A stretch of DNA of 64,000 bases from an uncultured Pelagibacteraceae bacterium (GTDB lineage Bacteria > Pseudomonadota > Alphaproteobacteria > Pelagibacterales > Pelagibacteraceae): NCBI GenBank assembly GCA_902607585.1, contig CACLKP010000001.1, positions 1 through 64,000 of the forward strand, in the 5' to 3' direction. Shown here one piece after another: positions 51,346 to 60,360 of the stretch. The position numbers and the translations under genes were made by a program. The notes beneath the pieces were generated by a model, which did not search any database, had not been told where the DNA came from, and saw only the letters and a list, made by a program, of their open reading frames with translations. The first letter of the stretch is position 1. Each line of letters starts with the position of its first letter.

Positions 51346-51516
51346 TTAAAATAAATTGATTCTAAAAAAATATATTAAAGACGGGACTGCTGTTGAGAAT
51401 AGAACTGCGGTAAAGGCAAAAAGTATACTAAAAATAAAACTATCTTTTGAGACTTTTGTTTTAGATATTGAACCTTCGCTAATCCAAGCATTTTCATCAT
51501 CATTATATGGGAACAT
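51346..51516 (-). CDS. 56-residue single-helix membrane protein (short gene)
   Basis: Minus-strand ATG 51516 to TAA 51346 encodes 56 residues. It starts M-F-P-Y-N-D-D-E-N-A-W-I, has a Lys/Ser linker, then one hydrophobic helix (about residues 27-51, with F-I-F-S-I-L-F-A-F-T-A-V-L-F) and ends R-I-N-L-F. The stop is 12 bp before the SDR start, fitting an operon smORF-SDR-tspO-FAD oxidoreductase. The acidic soluble N-terminus and single helix make a believable membrane-anchored peptide. I do not recognise the family. Confidence 0.6.
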   Translation of the reverse strand: MFPYNDDENAWISEGSISKTKVSKDSFIFSILFAFTAVLFSTAVPSLIYFFRINLF

Positions 51517-51610
51517 GGTTTGTTATATAATTATAGAAATTATTAATTCCATATACATCTTGTCGCACATTTTTTATTACATTTTTATTAAAACAGGTTA
51601 AGTTAGGGTT

Positions 51611-52366
51611 ATGTCACAAAAAGTTTGGATTACAGGAGCAAGTAGCGGAATTGGAAAAGCATTAGCAATAAAATTTGCTAATAAAGGATGGCAAGTTGCC
51701 GCATCTGCTCGAAGAGAAAATTTACTACAAGATTTAAATAATACTAATTCGAATATTCATTCATTTCCTTTAGATGTTAAAGATGAAGCTAAAGCTAAAA
51801 AAGTTTTTGAAAGTATAATAGAAAAATTTCAAACAGTAGATATTTGCGTTTTTTGTACAGGAATACACGACCCTGAATCTGAAAAAAAATTAAGTGGTGA
51901 AAAAATTAGAGAAATAATGGAAACAAATTTTTTTGGAACTTTAAACTGTATTATGGCGGTAAATACTTATTTTAGAGAAAAAAAAAGTGGTCACATTTCA
52001 ATAGTTTCTTCTGTTGCAGGTTACAGAGGTTTACCGGCGGCCTCGGGTTACTGTGCATCTAAGTCAGCTCTGACGAGCCTAGCTGAAAGTCTTTATTTCG
52101 ACTTTAAAAGACACAACGTAAGAGTTTCATTGGTAAGCCCTGGATTTATCCAAACTCCTATGACGGATAAAAATAAATTTCCAATGCCAATGATAAAATC
52201 TCCCGAATTTGCTGCGGAAAAAATGTTTATTGGTTTAACAAAAAAAAATGCATTTGAAATTCATTTTCCACTAGCTTTCACAATGATAATGAAATTATTA
52301 AAAATTATGCCCAATTGGTTATATTTTTTGTTGATAAAAAAAGGAATGAAAACAGTTAAATATTAA
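51611..52366 (+). CDS. Short-chain dehydrogenase/reductase (lipid cluster)
   Basis: The 251-residue SDR has T-G-A-S-S-G-I-G-K near residues 7-15, C-T-G-I-H near 86, S-V-A-G-Y-R-G near 138 and Y-C-A-S-K-S-A near 150-156, the full catalytic set. S-A-R-R after beta 2 suggests NADP. The C-terminal 40 residues are hydrophobic and could attach it to the membrane. It runs tail to tail with the DUF3833 lipoprotein (4-bp overlap) and the cfa cluster, so a fatty-acyl or lipid-modification role is inferred. Confidence 0.88.
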   Translation: MSQKVWITGASSGIGKALAIKFANKGWQVAASARRENLLQDLNNTNSNIHSFPLDVKDEAKAKKVFESIIEKFQTVDICVFCTGIHDPESEKKLSGEKIREIMETNFFGTLNCIMAVNTYFREKKSGHISIVSSVAGYRGLPAASGYCASKSALTSLAESLYFDFKRHNVRVSLVSPGFIQTPMTDKNKFPMPMIKSPEFAAEKMFIGLTKKNAFEIHFPLAFTMIMKLLKIMPNWLYFLLIKKGMKTVKY

Positions 52367-52890
52367 TCTTTTTGAAAAAATACAGTTAATTCCGCAACTT
52401 TTATTCCAAACTTAGTCATTGTAGCTCTATTAATAGCAACTTTCTCATCTTGCTTAAATATCCAATCATCAAAAGTAATTTTCATTTCCTTGCCCTTAAC
52501 AGGAACTAATAAAACATATTCAAATTTAAAAGCTGGTCCATAAGAATAACCTTTGGCCTTACCTACAACATCACCTGCTATTCCTTCATAGTTGTGTTCA
52601 TCAATTTTGTCTATTTTCCACTGTCTTTTTTGAACTTCGCCATCTGACCAGTAAAATTTCTCATTTAAAATTAATTGCTTCCCATCCCATTTTCCATTTA
52701 GATCAGCTGAAAATTGTCTTGTTACTTTACCAGATCTATTCTGTAAAATTCCCCAAGCCTTAACGTTGCCTGATAAATAGTCTTCTATAATTAGTCTTGG
52801 TTTTTGATCTTTAAAATCTATTGGTTTCATACCATTTCCTGAACAATTAGTTAATAAAAACGCAACTAATAAAGTAAATATAATTTTCAT
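52363..52890 (-). CDS. DUF3833 lipoprotein
   Basis: The 175-residue protein begins with a lipoprotein signal: a basic start, hydrophobic core and L-L-T-N-C lipobox with Cys16. The rest is beta-rich and matches DUF3833, with D-Y-L-S-G-N-V-K-A-W-G and R-Q-F-S-A-D-L-N-G near 37-68. DUF3833 genes commonly accompany cfa-like methyltransferases and DUF1365 proteins, as here. The function is unknown; an envelope lipid role is likely. Confidence 0.88.
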   Translation of the reverse strand: MKIIFTLLVAFLLTNCSGNGMKPIDFKDQKPRLIIEDYLSGNVKAWGILQNRSGKVTRQFSADLNGKWDGKQLILNEKFYWSDGEVQKRQWKIDKIDEHNYEGIAGDVVGKAKGYSYGPAFKFEYVLLVPVKGKEMKITFDDWIFKQDEKVAINRATMTKFGIKVAELTVFFQKD

Positions 52891-52896
52891 ATTTAA

Positions 52897-54084
52897 TTAT
52901 TTATTACATAAAGAAAACTGAATTAAATCTATATTTTTTGACCTAAAACCAGCTTCACAATAAGAAAAATAAAAATCCCACATTTTTTTAAAATTTAGGT
53001 TAAAACCTTGTTTAGAAATAAGATCCCATGAATTTAAAAAGCGTTCTCTCCATTTTTGTAAAGTATTAGAATAATGTGTGCCACATAAATCGTATTGATC
53101 AATTTTTAAACCTGACTTGTCAGATAATTTATTTAAGGATTCTACTGAAGGCAAAAAACCACCTGGAAAAATATATTTTTGTATAAAATCTTCTTTTGCC
53201 CTATATCTATTATATAATTCGTTCTTAATAACAATAGACTGAATAGCTGCCCTTCCACCTTGGGATAAATTATTTTTAATAACATTAAAATATTTGTCTA
53301 AATATTTTTCACCTACAGCTTCAATCATCTCAATGGATATTATTATGTCATATTTTGTATTAACATCTCTGTAATCCATCATTTTGACATTTACTTTATG
53401 GTTCAATCCTTTTCGCCTAATTCTTTCTTTTGTAAAGAAAAATTGTTCTTTTGAAATTGTAATACAATCTAATTTAATATCATAATTTTCTGCAAGATGT
53501 TCCGCAAAACCGCCCCAGCCACATCCTATTTCTAAAATCTTGTCTCCCTTTGTTGGGTTAACCATATTGATTAATTTGTTATATTTATTAATTTGAGCTT
53601 GTTCCAAAGTTTCATTTGAAGAATTAAATATGCCACAAGAATAAGTTAGTGTTTTATCGAGCCAAGTAGAAAAAAAACCATTTCCTAAATCATAATGCTT
53701 AGATATATTTTTTTTACTTCTATCTTTTGTATTTCTTAATATATTATTTTTTAAGAGATTTTTAATTAATGAAAATTCAAAAAATCCAACAAACCCATGG
53801 GTCGTATTAATATTCTTGGCACTCAATTCTATTAAAGAGGTCAAATCTTCAGTTTCAAACTCACCTTTCATATAGCTTTCTGCTAGTCCTGAACTCCCTT
53901 TTCTAAGGATTTTGTAACAGAAACTTGGATCATTTATTTTTATTCTTGCTTTGAGTAAACTTTTATTATTACCAAAAAAATGCTCTTTTCCTTTTGAGTC
54001 AGTCAAATGTAAATATCCAAAAGAAATTTTTTTCAAATTCATAAAAACAAACTGATCAAAAAAACGGTGCAAAATTTTATTCAT
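52897..54084 (-). CDS. cfa: Cyclopropane-fatty-acyl-phospholipid synthase family methyltransferase
   Basis: The 395-residue protein has an N-terminal Cfa domain and a SAM-binding core with L-E-I-G-C-G-W-G-G near residues 187-195, preceded by H-Y-D-L-G-N-G-F near 130 and followed by I-E-M-I-E-A-V-G near 251-258. It methylates or cyclopropanates unsaturated phospholipid acyl chains. In this DUF1365/FAD-oxidase setting, related proteins take part in making methylated or furan fatty acids, so the product may differ from a simple cyclopropane. It overlaps DUF1365 by 1 bp. Confidence 0.88.
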   Translation of the reverse strand: MNKILHRFFDQFVFMNLKKISFGYLHLTDSKGKEHFFGNNKSLLKARIKINDPSFCYKILRKGSSGLAESYMKGEFETEDLTSLIELSAKNINTTHGFVGFFEFSLIKNLLKNNILRNTKDRSKKNISKHYDLGNGFFSTWLDKTLTYSCGIFNSSNETLEQAQINKYNKLINMVNPTKGDKILEIGCGWGGFAEHLAENYDIKLDCITISKEQFFFTKERIRRKGLNHKVNVKMMDYRDVNTKYDIIISIEMIEAVGEKYLDKYFNVIKNNLSQGGRAAIQSIVIKNELYNRYRAKEDFIQKYIFPGGFLPSVESLNKLSDKSGLKIDQYDLCGTHYSNTLQKWRERFLNSWDLISKQGFNLNFKKMWDFYFSYCEAGFRSKNIDLIQFSLCNK

Positions 54085-54854
54085 TAATTCTCTATAGATA
54101 AATTATTTTTTATTTTTATTTTTCTTTTGACGTGTTTAACTCCTTTAATCCACAATCTAAATGCTTCAAAATGTATCGCTAAAATAACTTTAGCTGACAT
54201 TAATGGATGCTTTAAAAACTGAAAAAACAAGTTTTTGCTATTCAATTCAAGTCGTTTTCCAACCTGACAAGCAATAAGTAAAACTCCATCTAAATCAGCT
54301 TGTTTAATAAAAACATTCATATTATTTCCAGGTTTTAGCAATCTAAAGTTGTAAAATGTTTTCATTTCTATAAATGGGGAAACATAAAACTTTTTGTCAC
54401 ACCTATGTAAAATCAAATTGGAAGAGGTTGACGCTGGAAATACATAAGTGTGTTGTTCATTAAAAGTATTTTTTACTTCGTAAAGAATTGCTTTAAGTTG
54501 TGAGTTTTTGTCATAACAATAAAAAATACTTAAAGGATTAAAGACATAACCAAAAAAACGTGGAAAACAAAGTAACTTAATTGTTCCAGATTCAAAACTT
54601 ATTCTAGATTCAGCTAATACTTTTTTTACCCATTTGATCAGGCAACTACCATCGCGTGGGCCATGATCTGAATCATAAAAACTTAAGACATTAAATTTAT
54701 TGTAAGAAAAAAATTTTATTTCTCTCCCCAAATCTTTAACTTCGTTTAGATCAATTAACAAAGAAAAAGTTTTATAAGAAAAAAAATGTCTTTTAGGTTT
54801 AAATCTCCTATGGGTAACAAAACCTGAATATATGCAAGATGAAAAAAAACTCAT
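54084..54854 (-). CDS. DUF1365 family protein
   Basis: The 256-residue protein matches DUF1365: S-C-I-Y-S-G-F-V-T-H-R-R-F near residues 6-18, D-H-G-P-R-D near 59-64, F-G-Y-V-F-N-P-L-S-I-F-Y-C near 111-123 and E-V-K-N-T-F-N-E near 138-145. The domain is uncharacterised but nearly always lies between a Cfa-like methyltransferase and an FAD-dependent amine-oxidase-like protein, the same order seen here. It overlaps the FAD gene by ATGA. Confidence 0.9.
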   Translation of the reverse strand: MSFFSSCIYSGFVTHRRFKPKRHFFSYKTFSLLIDLNEVKDLGREIKFFSYNKFNVLSFYDSDHGPRDGSCLIKWVKKVLAESRISFESGTIKLLCFPRFFGYVFNPLSIFYCYDKNSQLKAILYEVKNTFNEQHTYVFPASTSSNLILHRCDKKFYVSPFIEMKTFYNFRLLKPGNNMNVFIKQADLDGVLLIACQVGKRLELNSKNLFFQFLKHPLMSAKVILAIHFEAFRLWIKGVKHVKRKIKIKNNLSIEN

Positions 54855-56092
54855 AATTTGCTAGCCACATTTATAGCCGATTTCAATCCATCCTCGTGAA
54901 ATCCATAGCCAAAATAACTTCCGCAGAACCAACTATTATTTACCCCTTGTAACTCTGCAAGATATTGTTGTGATCTAATAGCTTTCATATCATAAAAAGG
55001 ATGGGTAAATTCAATTTTTTTTATAATTTTATTATTATCTATTTTTATAATTGGATTAAGTGTAAGAAAGTAATCTTTTGAAGTTTTTAAATTTTGCAAT
55101 TTATTTAACCAGTACGTGACACAATTTTTATTTAAATCATTTTTATCCAAAATTGAATTCCAACTTGACCATAAATTTCTATTTTTGGGCATAAAATAAA
55201 CATCAGTATGAAGATAAGCTAAATTTTTTTTATACTTAAAATTGCTTAAAAAATTTTTTTCTTTATCTGTGGGGTTTTGAATTAATTTTAATGTCTCATC
55301 AGCATGAGTTGAGAACACCACGTGATCGTAATCAAAATATTCATTGGAAGAACCGTAATATAATCTTACACTATTATTATTTCTATAAACCTTCTTAATT
55401 TGATAATTTTTAAAATATTCACCGCTAATCGTTTTCAAAACTTTATCTACATAAACTTTGCTTCTTCCAGTTACGGTATACCATTCAGGCCTATTTTTAA
55501 TTTTAAACAAACCATGGTTTTTAAAAAAATTCAAAAATAGAGACATCGGCATTTTTTGTGCAAAATCAGAAGGCATAGACCATATAGCCGCGACCATTGG
55601 AATAATGTGAAAATTTATAAAATAATTTGACATTTTTCTAGATTTTAAAAAATTACCTAGTGTCTGATCTTTACATTCGTTTTCTTTTATTTTCTCAGCT
55701 TCTCCGTAAAAAAATATTATATCTTTCAACATTTTAAAAAAATTAAAATTTAAAATATTATATTTATTAGAAAACAATCCTCTTAATCCGCTTCCTGAAT
55801 ATTCTATATTTGAATTTTTGACAGAAACAGAAAAAGACATATTGCTTTTTTCATAAGGTACCCGCAATGTACTGAAAAGCTTGACCAAGTTTGGATAATT
55901 AATTTTGTTAAATACAATAAAACCTAGATCAATCGAGATTAAATTATTTGGATTATTTGTTGGAATCTCAACAGTATAAGAGTGACCTCCAAAATGATTT
56001 TCTTTTTCAAACACATCTACTTTATGTTTTTTAGATAAAAAATGAGCAGCACCTAATCCGGATATACCTGAACCTATTACTGCAATTTTCAT
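54851..56092 (-). CDS. NAD(P)/FAD-dependent amine-oxidase-like protein (lipid cluster)
   Basis: The 413-residue flavoprotein starts with V-I-G-S-G-I-S-G-L-G-A-A-H near residues 5-17, then F-E-K-E-N-H-F-G-G-H near 33-42, and closes with a G-S-Y-F-G-Y-G-F-H-E-D-G FAD-contact region near 390-402. The class is related to phytoene desaturases and amine oxidases. In cfa/DUF1365 clusters it is thought to act on fatty-acyl chains as a desaturase or oxidase, an inference from gene order. It lies 26 bp after the EamA gene. Confidence 0.87.
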   Translation of the reverse strand: MKIAVIGSGISGLGAAHFLSKKHKVDVFEKENHFGGHSYTVEIPTNNPNNLISIDLGFIVFNKINYPNLVKLFSTLRVPYEKSNMSFSVSVKNSNIEYSGSGLRGLFSNKYNILNFNFFKMLKDIIFFYGEAEKIKENECKDQTLGNFLKSRKMSNYFINFHIIPMVAAIWSMPSDFAQKMPMSLFLNFFKNHGLFKIKNRPEWYTVTGRSKVYVDKVLKTISGEYFKNYQIKKVYRNNNSVRLYYGSSNEYFDYDHVVFSTHADETLKLIQNPTDKEKNFLSNFKYKKNLAYLHTDVYFMPKNRNLWSSWNSILDKNDLNKNCVTYWLNKLQNLKTSKDYFLTLNPIIKIDNNKIIKKIEFTHPFYDMKAIRSQQYLAELQGVNNSWFCGSYFGYGFHEDGLKSAINVASKL

Positions 56093-56118
56093 ATGTGATT
56101 AAGTACCAAATGATAAAA

Positions 56119-56988
56119 CTATTTTTTTTTAGGACTGAAAAAAAACTCAAATAAAATTGCTGAAATAATAATACTGCCTCCAATAATCACACTTGAAGGT
56201 GGTATCTCATTTATGAAAAGCCAAGCCCACAGTGGACCAAAAACTGCTTCGGTTAACATTAAAATACCCACTACAGCTGCTGGAGTAGTTTGAGATCCAA
56301 TAGTAATCATTATAAATCCAAAACCAATTTGAAAAGTTCCTGCTAAAAATCCTAAAAATAAGTCGTGAGACGAAACAGATAATTTGCCAGCTACTAAATA
56401 TCCGATTAAAGCAGCAAAAATTCCCGCAATAAATTGTGATGGAACCATATCCACTTTTGGATATTTTCTGACTATTACAATTAATACGGCAAATGAAATA
56501 GGCATTATAAATGCAACTATATTGCCAAAAAGTTGACTACTAGATTGAATAGATAAGGAGCTTCCAATTATAAGAAGAACACCGGACATGCCCACAATAA
56601 TTGAAATAAAAGTTATTAAATTAATTTTTTCCTTTAAAAAAATATATCCAAATAAAGCTAAAAAAATTGTTTCTGTTGAAATTATAAAAAGTGTATTAGC
56701 AACAGTAGTATGATACATAGCAAATACATAAGCAGAAAAGCCAATACCTAAAAATATTCCAGCTATAAGTCCAGGTAATCCAGATGTATGAAAAGATTTG
56801 AAGAAATTTTTTTTAAAAACAATTAATAAATATAAAGCTACAATAATTGAAAAAAAAGTTTGCCTCCAAAAAAGAATTTGCCACAAATTAGCGCCTTCAA
56901 AAGATTTTACAATTATACCACCAAAACTTAAGCATAACGCGCCTAGTAGTACTAAAACTGTGCCAGGAATTTTATTTAATAGTTTCAA
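56119..56988 (-). CDS. EamA-type (DMT superfamily) permease
   Basis: The 289-residue permease starts at TTG 56988, overlapping the pxpC stop as TTGA; this coupling supports the unusual start. Two EamA repeats are seen, with G-Y-I-F-L-K-E-K near residue 115 and L-M-L-T-E-A-V-F-G-P-L-W-A-W near 245. Its place after pxpBC suggests transport of 5-oxoproline, glutamate or a related compound. Confidence 0.87.
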   Translation of the reverse strand: MKLLNKIPGTVLVLLGALCLSFGGIIVKSFEGANLWQILFWRQTFFSIIVALYLLIVFKKNFFKSFHTSGLPGLIAGIFLGIGFSAYVFAMYHTTVANTLFIISTETIFLALFGYIFLKEKINLITFISIIVGMSGVLLIIGSSLSIQSSSQLFGNIVAFIMPISFAVLIVIVRKYPKVDMVPSQFIAGIFAALIGYLVAGKLSVSSHDLFLGFLAGTFQIGFGFIMITIGSQTTPAAVVGILMLTEAVFGPLWAWLFINEIPPSSVIIGGSIIISAILFEFFFSPKKK

Positions 56989-57944
56989 TTTATCTCTTTA
57001 ATATTTTTTATAATTTCTGAAATATTATTGAGATGTTCTTTATACAATTGCTCAGCCTCCTGCAACTCCACATTTTGAAACGAAATTTTTTCCCCAGGTA
57101 TTTTTTGTGCTAAAAAGTGATAATCCGCAGATATTACATTTGCTATTTTGGGATATCCTCCAATTGTAGGGTAGTCAGTTAATAAAACTATCGGTTGTCC
57201 GTCAGCAGGAACCTGGATTGCACCTTTAGTAATACCTTCCGAACGAATATTTGTGCTGACAGTATTTTTTATAGTTAAACCTTCCAATCGCATTCCCATT
57301 CGATCTGTTAGATTAGAAATTTTATATTCTTTTGAAAAAAAATCTTTTTGACTTTCTTTTGCAAAATAATCAAATTGAGGACCTTTTAAAACTCTAATTG
57401 TACTTTTGTTTTTTTTTGAAATCTTAGTTGAAAAATTTTTTTTATTTTTACTGTTTATTCTAATTTTTATTTTATCACTTATTTTTATTTTTTTTCCTTC
57501 GTTAGGCCCAATTTGAGCTCTGGATAAAGTAGAAACACTCTTGCAAAAAAATTTTATATCAAATCCTCCCTCTAAAGCCATATAGCCATAAGCTGATTGT
57601 CTGGTTGCTAAAATATCAATTTGATCTCCCTCATCTAAAGTATAAGTTCTATTACATTCTCCTTTTATTGTTTCTTGGTTTGATTTAATTATTTGAAATA
57701 GTACATTGCCTGTAATTGCAATTTTTGTTCTACCTTTAATTAATTTCAGCAAGGGTCCCTGATAGGCAAATTCTAAAACTCCTTCGTCTGAAGTGTTTCC
57801 TACTAAAGCATTTGCAATTGAAAATGACTCTAAATCCATGCTCCCTCCTGGGGTAACTCCGAGGTGTTGCATATGAAAACGGCCTTTATCCTGAAAGGTA
57901 GTGTTGATACCGGATCTTAAAACTTCAAAAAAATAATTACTCAT
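56985..57944 (-). CDS. pxpC: 5-oxoprolinase subunit PxpC
   Basis: From ATG 57944 (MSNYFFEV) the product has 319 residues. It has the KipA/biotin-dependent carboxylase-like signature: R-S-G-I-N-T-T-F-Q-D-K-G-R near 11-23, T-P-G-G-S-M-D near 31-37, L-T-D-R-M-G-M-R-L near 200-208 and a late I-R-S-E-G-I-T-K-G-A-I-Q-V-P block near 225. PxpC acts with PxpA and PxpB in the ATP-dependent hydrolysis of 5-oxoproline to glutamate. It overlaps pxpB by 8 bp. Confidence 0.92.
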   Translation of the reverse strand: MSNYFFEVLRSGINTTFQDKGRFHMQHLGVTPGGSMDLESFSIANALVGNTSDEGVLEFAYQGPLLKLIKGRTKIAITGNVLFQIIKSNQETIKGECNRTYTLDEGDQIDILATRQSAYGYMALEGGFDIKFFCKSVSTLSRAQIGPNEGKKIKISDKIKIRINSKNKKNFSTKISKKNKSTIRVLKGPQFDYFAKESQKDFFSKEYKISNLTDRMGMRLEGLTIKNTVSTNIRSEGITKGAIQVPADGQPIVLLTDYPTIGGYPKIANVISADYHFLAQKIPGEKISFQNVELQEAEQLYKEHLNNISEIIKNIKEIN

Positions 57945-58623
57945 TAAATAATTTTTCAAACTCCTTTTTTGAAATTGATTGAAATTTAACTAAATCTCCT
58001 GGCGATAAAAGACACGGGCTAGATTCATTTTGCACATTAAAAAGTTTAGTGGGAGTTCTTCCTATTATATTCCAGCCTCCAGGACTTTCATAAGGATAGA
58101 TATTACAAAATTTTTCTACAATACCAACTGAACCTGCTGGTATTTTAACTCTGGGTGTCTTTAAACGGTTTAAAAAAAGTTTTGATCTTAAATCTCCCAT
58201 AAAAGGATGCCCTGGTACAAAACCAACCATGTAAACGAAAAAATCGGTATTTAAGTGAATATTTATAATTTCATCCTTATTCATTTTTAATGTTCTGCTT
58301 ACATTTCCTAAATCCATCTCAAAATCATAACAAACAGGAATTGTCCATTTTTTGCTATTTTGTGAAAAATTTAATTTGGAAAAATCTACTGATTTTAAAA
58401 AATCGATAATTTTAGAAGAATTTATTTTCTCAAGATCAAAATTAATAATTAATTTATTATATGATGGTGTATAATTTAATATTCCATTTAAATTGCCTTT
58501 TAAAACCTCCTTTTTCACATGGTGGAATAATTTAATAACACGAGTATTTATTTCTCGATTAACTTCTTCGCCAAAATCACAAACAACGCCGCAGTCACCA
58601 ATATTGCTTAGTTTCTTGATCAT
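57937..58623 (-). CDS. pxpB: 5-oxoprolinase subunit PxpB
   Basis: From ATG 58623 (MIKKLSNIG) the product has 228 residues; a longer reading to 58728 would overlap the divergent pxpA start. KipI-family motifs are present: N-Y-T-P-S-Y near 48-54, Y-M-V-G-F-V-P-G-H-P-F-M-G near 136-148 and the R-V-K-I-P-A-G-S-V-G-I near 163-173 and P-G-G-W-N-I-I-G-R-T segments. It forms the carboxyltransferase-like half of 5-oxoprolinase with PxpC. Confidence 0.92.
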   Translation of the reverse strand: MIKKLSNIGDCGVVCDFGEEVNREINTRVIKLFHHVKKEVLKGNLNGILNYTPSYNKLIINFDLEKINSSKIIDFLKSVDFSKLNFSQNSKKWTIPVCYDFEMDLGNVSRTLKMNKDEIINIHLNTDFFVYMVGFVPGHPFMGDLRSKLFLNRLKTPRVKIPAGSVGIVEKFCNIYPYESPGGWNIIGRTPTKLFNVQNESSPCLLSPGDLVKFQSISKKEFEKLFNE

Positions 58624-58675
58624 AAATTGATATAATAATTGGTATTCCTTATTAAATAAACTAAGGACTTGTAAG

Positions 58676-59449
58676 ATGGAAATTAATATTAATTGTGATT
58701 TAGGCGAGAGTTCAAGGTTACATTCCACTGAAAATGACCCATTATTACTGAAAATTGTTAACTCAGCAAATATAGCTTGTGGGTATCACGCAGGCGATAA
58801 GCCAACTATGGAAAAGACCATTGAAATTTCAAAAAAAAATAATGTTAGTATAGGAGCTCATCCATCTTTTAACGATCCAGAAAATTTTGGAAGAAAAAGA
58901 CTTAATTTGCCTTCAAGTGAAATAAAAAAGCTAATTGTAGACCAAATTAACATTCTGTCTGATATTGCTCAAAAGACAGGAATGAAAGTCACGCATGTAA
59001 AACCGCATGGAGCTTTAAATAATATGGCATGCGAAGACTACGATTTAGCAAAAGTAATTTCTGAAACAATAATGCAGACTAATAAAGAATTAATATTTCT
59101 AGTTCCAACGGGATCTCAAATGGAAAAAGCTGGTAAAAAACTTGGAATGAAAATTGCAGCAGAAATATTTGCCGATAGAAATTATGAAGATGATGGAAAT
59201 TTAGTTTCAAGATCAAAAGACAATGCAATGATTATTGATCCAGAAATTGCAAAGAAACATGTTATTAAAATGGTGGAGAGTCAGGCCTTGAACTGTTATT
59301 CAGGAAAAAAAATTCCTTGTGAAATTGATTCAATTTGTGTGCATGGAGATGGTAAAAGCGCTGTAAGTACTGCCATGCAAATTAAAGAAGGGCTTGTAAA
59401 ATCTGGTGTGACTTTAAACCCCTTGGATAAAATGAAAAAATTTATATAA
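58676..59449 (+). CDS. pxpA: 5-oxoprolinase subunit PxpA
   Basis: The 257-residue LamB/YcsF protein begins I-N-I-N-C-D-L-G-E and contains A-N-I-A-C-G-Y-H-A-G-D (near 32-42), G-A-H-P-S-F near 58-63, V-K-P-H-G-A-L-N-N near 108-116 and A-D-R-N-Y near 169-173. AAGGA lies about 8 bp before the ATG. With pxpBC, divergent by 52 bp, it completes a 5-oxoprolinase, which recovers glutamate from spontaneously formed pyroglutamate. Confidence 0.94.
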   Translation: MEININCDLGESSRLHSTENDPLLLKIVNSANIACGYHAGDKPTMEKTIEISKKNNVSIGAHPSFNDPENFGRKRLNLPSSEIKKLIVDQINILSDIAQKTGMKVTHVKPHGALNNMACEDYDLAKVISETIMQTNKELIFLVPTGSQMEKAGKKLGMKIAAEIFADRNYEDDGNLVSRSKDNAMIIDPEIAKKHVIKMVESQALNCYSGKKIPCEIDSICVHGDGKSAVSTAMQIKEGLVKSGVTLNPLDKMKKFI

Positions 59450-59465
59450 ATCAATTTAAAATTAA

Positions 59466-59975
59466 ATGGCCATTTTTAAAACAAATATTAAACTTTTGAT
59501 AATACTTTTTATTTTATTGGGATTATCTTTTCAACCTAATTTTGTTTATGCAGCAGCAAGCAGCGGAGACTCTAGCAGTGGTGCCTCGGATAAAGTGAAC
59601 TTATATAAAGCAGGAAAAAAATTAGTCCTTAGAGCAAAAAAGCTAGAAAAAAAAGATAAAATTGAAAAAGCAAAAAAACTGTATTTAAAAGCTTATAAAA
59701 AATTAGAAAAAGCTTACGCTAAAGATAAAAAAAATGCCGATATACTAAATTACTTGGGCTACACTTTAAGAAAAACTGGCGATCTGGAACAAGCAGAAAT
59801 TTATTATCTTAAAGGTTTAGAGTTGGACTCTAAACATTTGGGCATTAACGAATATCTGGGAGAACTTTATGTTCAAACAAATAGGATTGAACTTGCCAAA
59901 GAAAGACTTGAAGTTCTTAAAGGATGTAATTGTGAAGAATACGATGAATTAAAAGAACTTATAGAAGAAAATTAG
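59466..59975 (+). CDS. Exported TPR-repeat protein
   Basis: The 169-residue protein has a signal peptide (hydrophobic residues about 9-28, cleavage likely after V-Y-A), a Ser/Gly-rich linker with S-S-G-D-S-S-S-G, then at least two TPR units (L-N-Y-L-G-Y-T-L-R-K-T-G-D-L-E-Q-A near 102-118 and a following repeat with L-G-E-L-Y). The middle part is very Lys-rich and probably helical. It should be periplasmic and protein-binding. Two Cys residues lie in a G-C-N-C-E motif near the C-terminus. Confidence 0.85.
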   Translation: MAIFKTNIKLLIILFILLGLSFQPNFVYAAASSGDSSSGASDKVNLYKAGKKLVLRAKKLEKKDKIEKAKKLYLKAYKKLEKAYAKDKKNADILNYLGYTLRKTGDLEQAEIYYLKGLELDSKHLGINEYLGELYVQTNRIELAKERLEVLKGCNCEEYDELKELIEEN

Positions 59976-59976
59976 A

Positions 59977-60360
59977 ATGCATATTGTAGAACTTTTTGGT
60001 CGAGTATTTCTTTCAGCATTATTTTTAATAGAAGGCGTTGGAAAACTTTTTACGCAAGAACAAGTCATTGCGTATATGGAAGACTATGGTGTGCCTGGTA
60101 TATTGTTTATTCCTGCAGTGGTACTTGAAATTTTATTTCCGCTGCTGCTCATAGTTGGTTACAAAACAAGACTTGCAGCATTGATAATGTCTTTATTTAC
60201 TTTGTCTGTAGCAATAATTTTTCACACAGACTTTAACGATGGAATGCAATTAACATTTTTTTTAAAAGACCTAGCAATCGCTGGAGGATTTATGATTATT
60301 GTTGCCTACGGATCTAATAAATTGAGTCTGGATCACCTTCTTAAATCAAAGTCGGGATGA
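59977..60360 (+). CDS. DoxX family membrane protein
   Basis: The 127-residue protein has four hydrophobic helices and the DoxX pattern: R-V-F-L-S-A-L-F-L-I-E-G-V-G-K near 9-23, a Y-M-E-D-Y-G-V-P near 32-39 and L-E-I-L-F-P-L-L-L-I-V-G near 51-62. DoxX-family proteins are linked to thiosulfate oxidation or redox homeostasis in membranes, but most are uncharacterised. It is 1 bp after the TPR gene and overlaps the next by ATGA. Confidence 0.9.
   Translation: MHIVELFGRVFLSALFLIEGVGKLFTQEQVIAYMEDYGVPGILFIPAVVLEILFPLLLIVGYKTRLAALIMSLFTLSVAIIFHTDFNDGMQLTFFLKDLAIAGGFMIIVAYGSNKLSLDHLLKSKSG

Noticed and set aside
51356-51601. Plus-strand open frame of 81 codons
   Set aside because: The opposite strand holds a more convincing 56-residue gene; this one lacks a ribosome site and shows low-complexity composition.
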